Source: Fidelibacterota bacterium
Lineage (GTDB): Bacteria > Fidelibacterota > UBA2242
Length of the DNA: 48,960 nucleotides
Direction of reading: 5' to 3'
Assembly (NCBI GenBank): GCA_016782645.1
Contig: JADHYC010000011.1
Location: forward strand, 1 to 48,960
The notes under the pieces are model-generated. The model made no database searches, had not been told where the DNA came from, and saw only the letters and a list, made by a program, of their open reading frames with translations. The translations under genes were made by a program, and so were the position numbers. Within the stretch, counting starts at the first letter, position 1; each line of letters begins with the position of its first letter. Positions 43,882-48,960 of the stretch are shown piece by piece.

Positions 43882-44706
43882 ATGAATGATAACAACAATC
43901 CCTTGATAAAGGTAAAATTTAAAGGTTCGCGCCGCGAATATTTTTGCAATTCAATGGAATTCCCTATCAAACAAAACGACCGTATGGTCGTTGAAGCTGA
44001 AAGAGGTGAAGATATCGGAAAGGTACTTGCAGAAAATCCATGTAAAAAACCACATTCTGATGATGAAAGTATCTTTCCAATCCTTAGAAAAGCTACGAAT
44101 AATGATCTAATTCGAAATAGTGAAAACAGGATTAAAGAAAAACCCTCTTTTAAATTCTGTAAAAGAAAAATTAAAGAACTCAATCTTCCCATGAGACTTG
44201 TGGATGTGGAATACCGACTCGATAGAAAAAAGATAACATTTTACTTTACTGCCGACGATCGTATTGATTTCCGTGAACTTGTAAAAATTCTTGCTACAGA
44301 ATACAAAACCCGCATTGAGATGCGACAAATAAGCACGCGTGAAGAGCTGAAGAGAACAGGAGGTATAGGTCATTGCGGAAAGTCATTATGTTGTACTGAT
44401 TGGCTTGACAATTTTGAACCTATCAGCACACAACTGGTAAAAGAACAGAATCTCCCAATGAATCCTTCTAAAATCTCAGGTTGCTGTGGAAAATTAAAGT
44501 GCTGCTTCAGGTACGAGCATGACACATATTCAGAATTCTTGAAGAACTATCCCGCTTATGGTTCTAGAGTTCAACATGAAGATAAAACAGGAACCATCGA
44601 AAAGATAGATATCTTCCAAAAGACAGTCACTATAAAATTTGATGAGGATCAATTGGAGGAATTCCATCTTCAGGATTTCGAAAACAAGATAAAAGTTCTA
44701 AAATAA
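43882..44706 (+). CDS. PSP1-domain protein, RicT/YaaT homologue
   Basis: A 274-residue protein with the PSP1 domain (about 50-190). Cysteine motifs of the family are visible: GGIGHCGKSLCCTDWL and ISGCCGKLKCCFRYE. In B. subtilis RicT (YaaT) such cysteines bind Fe-S as part of the RicAFT complex that supports RNase Y and sporulation or competence. RicA and RicF are not in the window. The gene starts directly after the holB stop (no gap) and is followed 26 bases later by metG, the same neighbourhood as in Firmicutes, so a conserved housekeeping role is likely. Confidence 0.92.
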   Translation: MNDNNNPLIKVKFKGSRREYFCNSMEFPIKQNDRMVVEAERGEDIGKVLAENPCKKPHSDDESIFPILRKATNNDLIRNSENRIKEKPSFKFCKRKIKELNLPMRLVDVEYRLDRKKITFYFTADDRIDFRELVKILATEYKTRIEMRQISTREELKRTGGIGHCGKSLCCTDWLDNFEPISTQLVKEQNLPMNPSKISGCCGKLKCCFRYEHDTYSEFLKNYPAYGSRVQHEDKTGTIEKIDIFQKTVTIKFDEDQLEEFHLQDFENKIKVLK

Positions 44707-44732
44707 ATTTTAAATAAACCTACTTTATAATA

Positions 44733-46616
44733 ATGGCGGAAAGCAACTACTTCTATATTACTACACCAATTTATTATGTTAATGACAAACCACATATTGG
44801 TCATGCATATACTACAATATTAGCTGATGTACTTGCAAGGTTTCACAGGGAAAAGGGTGATGAGACATTTTTCCTGACCGGTGTAGATGAACATGGGCAA
44901 AAAGTTCAACAGGCTGCTGAAAGAGCAGGCATTGATCCTCAGACTCACTGCAACAAAATGGTTGTTTATTTCAAAAAAGCCTGGGAGAAATTAGAAATTA
45001 CCAACGACTTTTTTATTCGTACCACCGATGATTTCCATGAAAAAGTCGTCCAGCAAGTACTTCAAGACCTTTATGACAAAGGTAAAATATATGAACATGA
45101 ATATGGTGGATACTATTGTGTCGGCTGTGAACGATTCTACACAACAAAGGAACTCGTTGATGGTAAATGTCCTCAACATTTAAAAGAGCCCGAATATATC
45201 AAGGAAAAAAATTATTTCTTTCGCATGAGTAAATATCAGGATTGGTTAATCGAGTACATTAAAACACACCCTGAATTCATCCAACCTAAAAGCAGAAAAA
45301 ATGAAGTTCTGGGATTTCTAAAGAATAAACTCGGTGACCTTTGTATTTCACGACCTAAATTACGGTTAAAATGGGGTATCGAATTACCATTTGATAGCAA
45401 TTATGTAACTTATGTCTGGTTCGATGCACTCCTTAACTATATCACTGCTATCGGATACAAACAGGAGGAAGAAAGATTCAATAAATGGTGGCCCGCAAAT
45501 TATCATCTTATCGGTAAAGATATTGTTACTACACATTGTGTCTATTGGCCTACAATGATGAGGGCAATCGGAATTCCAATGCCGAAAACAATCTTTGCTC
45601 ATGGCTGGTGGATGGTGGACGAAACAAAAATGTCCAAATCACTAAAAAATATTGTAAAACCACTTGATTTAATTGATTCCTATGGTGTCGATCCAGTTCG
45701 ATACTTCCTCATTAGAGACATGACTCTTGGACAGGATTCTAACTTTAGTGAAGATATTTTTATAAAAAGATATAATTCAGAACTTGCTAACGATTTTGGT
45801 AATTTAGTTAGCAGAATTGTAACTTTGATAAGAAAAAATTTTAATTCAGTCGTTCCTAAAATTCTTATTAATGGAAAAGAAGAACTGAAAATAATAGATA
45901 ACGCGAAAACTTTCCCTGAAAAGGTTCACAATCTAATTGATAATCTGCATCTTAATGACGCAGTTGAGACAATAATCATTTTTATTCGATCAATAAATAA
46001 ATATATGGAACTTCGCCAGCCCTGGCATTTAGTAAAACAAAATAAACAAGAAGCGGGAACCGTTCTATATACAGCTGCAGAGGGACTCAGAATAGCTGCC
46101 TCGCTTCTTCACCCGATAATGCCTGGAAAAATCTCAACACTTTTAAAGGCATTTCCAACAGCTGATAACCGAAAAAACTCTTTTGAATGGGGAACATTGA
46201 AATCCGGTGAAAAATTAAGCGAACTACCAATTCTATTTCCAAGAATTATTAAGAAAATAGAGGTTGTGAAAGAAGTACAAAATAAAGGTGAAGAATTGAT
46301 TTCCATCGATTATTTTTCAAAAGTAAAACTAATTACTGCGAAAGTGCTTGCTGCAGAGCGGGTTCCGAAAACTGATAAACTCCTGAAGTTATCAATAGAT
46401 ACAGGTGAAGAAAAACGCCAAATTGTAGCAGGTATCGCTCAATATTACAATCCGGAAGTCTTGATTGGAAAAATGGTCATCATCGTTACAAACTTACAGC
46501 CGGTGAAAATCCACGGTGTTGAAAGCCAAGGTATGTTACTCACTGCAGAAAAAGGTGAAAACCTAACTTTATTAACAACATTTGATGACTTAGGACCTGG
46601 ATCTTATATTAGCTAA
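44733..46616 (+). CDS. metG: Methionyl-tRNA synthetase
   Basis: Class I synthetase charging tRNA-Met. Landmarks are the HIGH motif (PHIGHAYTT), a zinc knuckle (CVGCERFYTT...DGKCPQH), the KMSKS loop (TKMSKSLKNIV), the anticodon-binding helical domain (about 385-500), and a C-terminal tRNA-binding OB domain (about 520-627: DYFSKVKLITAKVLAAERVPKTDKLLKL...GVESQGMLL). The 627-residue length with the fused EMAP/Trbp domain is common. It lies in the holB-ricT-metG-tatD-rsmA run. Confidence 0.97.
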   Translation: MAESNYFYITTPIYYVNDKPHIGHAYTTILADVLARFHREKGDETFFLTGVDEHGQKVQQAAERAGIDPQTHCNKMVVYFKKAWEKLEITNDFFIRTTDDFHEKVVQQVLQDLYDKGKIYEHEYGGYYCVGCERFYTTKELVDGKCPQHLKEPEYIKEKNYFFRMSKYQDWLIEYIKTHPEFIQPKSRKNEVLGFLKNKLGDLCISRPKLRLKWGIELPFDSNYVTYVWFDALLNYITAIGYKQEEERFNKWWPANYHLIGKDIVTTHCVYWPTMMRAIGIPMPKTIFAHGWWMVDETKMSKSLKNIVKPLDLIDSYGVDPVRYFLIRDMTLGQDSNFSEDIFIKRYNSELANDFGNLVSRIVTLIRKNFNSVVPKILINGKEELKIIDNAKTFPEKVHNLIDNLHLNDAVETIIIFIRSINKYMELRQPWHLVKQNKQEAGTVLYTAAEGLRIAASLLHPIMPGKISTLLKAFPTADNRKNSFEWGTLKSGEKLSELPILFPRIIKKIEVVKEVQNKGEELISIDYFSKVKLITAKVLAAERVPKTDKLLKLSIDTGEEKRQIVAGIAQYYNPEVLIGKMVIIVTNLQPVKIHGVESQGMLLTAEKGENLTLLTTFDDLGPGSYIS

Positions 46617-46727
46617 ACTTAAATTGTAAATCGGAAATTTCAAATCCAGTAAAAAGAAGTGTTCGTTAAATTTTCATTTTAAAATTTCTCTCATAGAGAC
46701 CTCTTTATTTAATTTAAACCTTGCAAT

Positions 46728-47486
46728 GTGATGTACATCGACACTCACTGTCATCTAAACTATTCTCCACTTTACGAACAAGTTGAGAACGTCATTCAGC
46801 GAGCCTTAGATGCTTGTGTAAAACAACTGATTTGTGTTGGCACTGATATTTCATCATCCAAAAAAGCAATCCTTTTAGCAGAACAATATTCGAACGTTTT
46901 TGCAACAGTTGGTATACATCCACATGACACTGAAACAGCAAAACCCAGTTGGCAAAAAGAACTTATAGAATTTACAAAACACAATAAGGTCGTTGCTATC
47001 GGTGAAATTGGATTAGATTATTACAGAAATTATGCTCCTAAAGAAATCCAAATTGCATTCTTTTCAAAGCAAATAGAAATAGCTAGAGATCTACTACTGC
47101 CAATAATCATTCATAACCGACGAGCTGATAAAGACATTAAAGATATTCTTACCAAATATAATTATTATAATGGTGTTTTACATTGTTACTCCAGCAATGA
47201 AGATTACGCAAGTGAAATGCTCCAACTTGGACTTTATATTTCTTTTACTGGCAGCGTAACTTATGGAAGCAAAAAAACAGAAAAAGCAGTTGAAGTTGTT
47301 CCATTTTATCGATTAATGCTCGAAACCGACTCCCCTTTTCTTTCTCCTTTGAGTAAAAGAGGACAAACAAATGAACCAGCGAACATTCCACTAATTGCTC
47401 AAAAAATTGCCGAACTGAAAGAATGTTCTATAGACGATGTGACTTCAAAAACTACCCAAACTGCCCGTAGATTCTTTAATTTATAA
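46728..47486 (+). CDS. tatD: TatD-family metal-dependent hydrolase
   Basis: A TIM-barrel nuclease of the TatD family. Metal ligands are seen in DTHCHLNY (HxH), GEIGLDYYRNYAP (Glu), IIHNRRADKD, HCYSSN and LETDSPFLSP (Asp). The 252-residue length is normal. Members show 3'-5' DNase activity and RNA quality-control roles in some organisms. It is separated by 111 bases from metG and two bases from rsmA, matching the conserved metS-tatD-ksgA order. Confidence 0.95.
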   Translation: MMYIDTHCHLNYSPLYEQVENVIQRALDACVKQLICVGTDISSSKKAILLAEQYSNVFATVGIHPHDTETAKPSWQKELIEFTKHNKVVAIGEIGLDYYRNYAPKEIQIAFFSKQIEIARDLLLPIIIHNRRADKDIKDILTKYNYYNGVLHCYSSNEDYASEMLQLGLYISFTGSVTYGSKKTEKAVEVVPFYRLMLETDSPFLSPLSKRGQTNEPANIPLIAQKIAELKECSIDDVTSKTTQTARRFFNL

Positions 47487-47488
47487 CA

Positions 47489-48268
47489 ATGAATATATAT
47501 CCCAAAAAACGTTGGGGACAGAATTTCTTAATTGACCCGAATATCCTAAGAAAGATTATCCAAACAATAAATCCACAACGAGATGATTTTATCATTGAAA
47601 TCGGATCGGGTAAAGGCGCCCTCACTCGCTTTTTGTTAGAAAGTAACGCGCAGATCCATTCCATCGAAATTGACAGTGAGCTGATCCCGGAATTGAAGAA
47701 ACAATTCTCCTCACAATCCAACTTCTTTCTTCATCATACTGATGCATTGACACTTGATTTTACATCTATTACTCCGAAAAAACTTAAAATCCGGGTTATC
47801 GGCAATATTCCTTATAATATCACTTCTCCCCTGCTCTTTAAAATATTCAAATATTCCGACATCATCAATGATGTCCATTTTCTGGTTCAGCGTGAAATCG
47901 CCCGGCGGCTTTGTGCCGTACCGAAAACAAAGGAATACGGGATATTATCTGTGATCACCCAATTCTACGGATCGCCTTCCATTGCTTTCGATGTTTCTCC
48001 TAAAGTGTTCCGACCTATACCGGAAGTATATTCGTCACTGGTCTCGATTAAGATTCAGCCTGTAATCGATAATTCCGAATTTCGGCAAAATTATCATACC
48101 GTCGTCAGGACAGCTTTTGGCAAACGACGAAAAACTCTGCGGAATTCATTAAGCGATTTAATTATTAATAAATCCAGTGATAGTCCTATTGATCTGGGCC
48201 GGCGCGCTGAGTCTCTGAATATCGAGGAATTTATCAATCTGACAAACTGGTTGTATGACAGAAATTAA
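47489..48268 (+). CDS. rsmA: 16S rRNA dimethyladenosine transferase
   Basis: RsmA (KsgA) dimethylates two adenines near the 3' end of 16S rRNA. Diagnostic motifs are KKRWGQNFLIDPNIL, the SAM-binding EIGSGKGALTRFLL, NIPYNITSPLLFK and LVQREIARRL. The length (259) is normal. The gene's 3' half is visibly richer in G+C than the AT-rich average here (for example CGCCCGGCGGCTTTG), but this need not mean transfer. It ends 60 bases before a tRNA gene. Confidence 0.95.
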   Translation: MNIYPKKRWGQNFLIDPNILRKIIQTINPQRDDFIIEIGSGKGALTRFLLESNAQIHSIEIDSELIPELKKQFSSQSNFFLHHTDALTLDFTSITPKKLKIRVIGNIPYNITSPLLFKIFKYSDIINDVHFLVQREIARRLCAVPKTKEYGILSVITQFYGSPSIAFDVSPKVFRPIPEVYSSLVSIKIQPVIDNSEFRQNYHTVVRTAFGKRRKTLRNSLSDLIINKSSDSPIDLGRRAESLNIEEFINLTNWLYDRN

Positions 48269-48328
48269 GCGTGCATTTTTTCTTGAAATAAATTATAAAA
48301 CAGAATAACTTCACCCGCTTTCTGAAAA

Positions 48329-48401
48329 GGGCCCCTAGCTCAACGGTTAGAGCGCCGGACTCATAATCCGTAGGTTCGGGGTTCGAATCCCCGGGGGCCC
48401 A
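48329..48401 (+). tRNA. tRNA with CAU anticodon (probably tRNA-Ile2; tRNA-Met possible)
   Basis: A full cloverleaf: acceptor GGGCCCC/GGGGCCC, D arm GCTC...GAGC, anticodon stem CCGGA/TCCGT-type around loop CTCATAA (CAT), T arm CGGGG-TTCGAAT-CCCCG, and discriminator A; CCA is not encoded. The loop CTCATAA is typical of the lysidine-modified tRNA-Ile reading AUA; elongator Met usually has TTCATAA/C. Not an initiator (the first pair is G-C). Confidence 0.9.
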
Positions 48402-48441
48402 CTTAATTCAAGGAAAAATAATAAAAATTCGAATCTGTAAA

Positions 48442-48594
48442 TTATAGAAATCGAATTTTGTCGTTTTGTAAAGAAGTTATCAAACAATCAAGTTCATCAA
48501 TATTTCTTTCTATATCTTTTAATCCGTAAATATGTTTACAGCTGCCTATTGTGTTTTCTATCTTTTTAATGCTATCCTGAAAATTGCTATTCAT
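48442..48594 (-). CDS. Possible 50-residue helical protein
   Basis: The frame begins MNSNFQDSIKKIENTIGSCK and continues HIYGLKDIERNIDELDCLITSLQNDKIRFL: charged, amphipathic and coiled-coil-like, more protein-like than random AT-rich DNA. No ribosome site is visible before the ATG. It lies between the CAU tRNA and the DUF4238 gene, on the opposite strand from both. The remaining 180 bases up to the DUF4238 gene hold nothing I can identify. Confidence 0.35.
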   Translation of the reverse strand: MNSNFQDSIKKIENTIGSCKHIYGLKDIERNIDELDCLITSLQNDKIRFL

Positions 48595-48772
48595 GTAATT
48601 AAATTAATTACTGCAGATCATGAATAAAAATGGAGTGTTCTTCTAAGGGGAGCTTTGAGTCTTGATGGTATTTCATTATCCATACTCCCCCTGAGATATT
48701 CACAGCGTTTTTTTAATGGATATATCGAAAATATCTGCTATTTTAGCACAAGATATTAATAGAGTATTAATT

Positions 48773-48960
48773 ATGAATATTCCACGTAGAAATCATTATA
48801 TTCCTGAATTCTATCTCAGATCGTTTGTAAATGATAACGACAAGCTGTTCGTCTATTATAAAGGAGAATGCAGAGTTGAGGAACAGAACGTTACAAAAAC
48901 TAGAGTAATTAGAGACTTCTATAATATCAAAAATGATGATGGAACCATTGATTATAGACT
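48773..48960 (+). CDS. DUF4238 protein, N-terminal part (runs off window)
   Basis: The product starts MNIPRRNHYIPEFYLRSFVN, matching the DUF4238 hallmark (xRRHHYIPQFYLxxF), and continues with KLFVYYKGE and NVTKTRVIRDFYNIKND. Such proteins are scattered in accessory regions; their function is not established, though some are found near defence genes. Only 62 codons are in the window, and no stop is reached. The ribosome site is weak. Confidence 0.82.
   Translation, partial: MNIPRRNHYIPEFYLRSFVNDNDKLFVYYKGECRVEEQNVTKTRVIRDFYNIKNDDGTIDYR

Noticed and set aside
48601-48772. Shared 10-mer TAAGGGGAGC here and inverted near 41370 as a repeat family
   Set aside because: Too short to distinguish from chance, and no further similarity around it.
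1-48960. CRISPR array or restriction-modification/defence system
   Set aside because: No regularly spaced repeats, Cas, methylase or endonuclease of that type was seen.

Overview
The window is a chromosomal segment from an AT-rich bacterium (roughly one third G+C by eye) using the standard code. No rRNA or marker long enough for firm placement is present. Several traits point to the FCB superphylum, perhaps a Marinimicrobia-like lineage: the DUF4159/DUF4175/TPR block, a protein of the secreted family that databases label 'asparagine synthetase B', two DUF3857/transglutaminase-like exported proteins, and a YbeY with Asp in place of the third metal-binding His. Clear Shine-Dalgarno sequences (GGAGG types) and one perfect TTGACA-N17-TATAAT promoter argue against a typical Bacteroidetes. 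The placement is inference.

Layout. 0-4 kb: signalling genes, namely an ExeA-type ATPase without its Walker A half, an HD-GYP protein with altered active-site residues, and a membrane GAF/SpoIIE-like protein. 4-14.4 kb: metabolism, with panD, a PAP2 phosphatase, a tiny basic membrane protein, a fused homocysteine methyltransferase/MTHFR, nadC, a fused cysteine desulfurase-selenophosphate synthetase, an unrecognised protein, thiN and an SSS symporter. 14.5-22.4 kb: a housekeeping run of tRNA-Val, a Zn-ribbon coiled-coil protein, RNase P RNA, recJ, fabH, a PgpH-type HD protein, ybeY and mazG. 22.4-23.4 kb: a decayed insertion sequence with perfect 20-bp terminal repeats, followed by a compact promoter/small-protein/terminator unit.

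23.8-37.1 kb is almost all minus strand and rich in envelope proteins: a translationally coupled DUF3857 pair (one with a transglutaminase triad, one without), small membrane and lipoproteins, YjbQ, the 'AsnB-labelled' secreted protein, and the TPR-DUF4175-DUF4159 block. 37.5-41 kb holds a secreted barrel-like/TPR protein, an AI-2E-family transporter and a stand-alone cyclic-nucleotide-binding domain protein. 41.5-48.4 kb is a conserved information-processing run: an EnvC-like M23 protein, holB, a RicT/PSP1 protein, metG, tatD, rsmA and a CAU tRNA. It resembles the holB-yaaT-metS-tatD-ksgA order known from Firmicutes. The last 500 bases look like the start of an accessory region, with a DUF4238 gene running off the edge.

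I found no CRISPR array, defence island or prophage. The most distinctive items are the NifS-SelD fusion with its unrecognised neighbour, the active/inactive transglutaminase pair, the recurring loss of catalytic residues in signalling and envelope proteins (HD-GYP, SpoIIE-like, EnvC-like), the scattered palindromic elements, and the perfect-consensus promoter driving a 60-residue membrane protein beside a dead IS.
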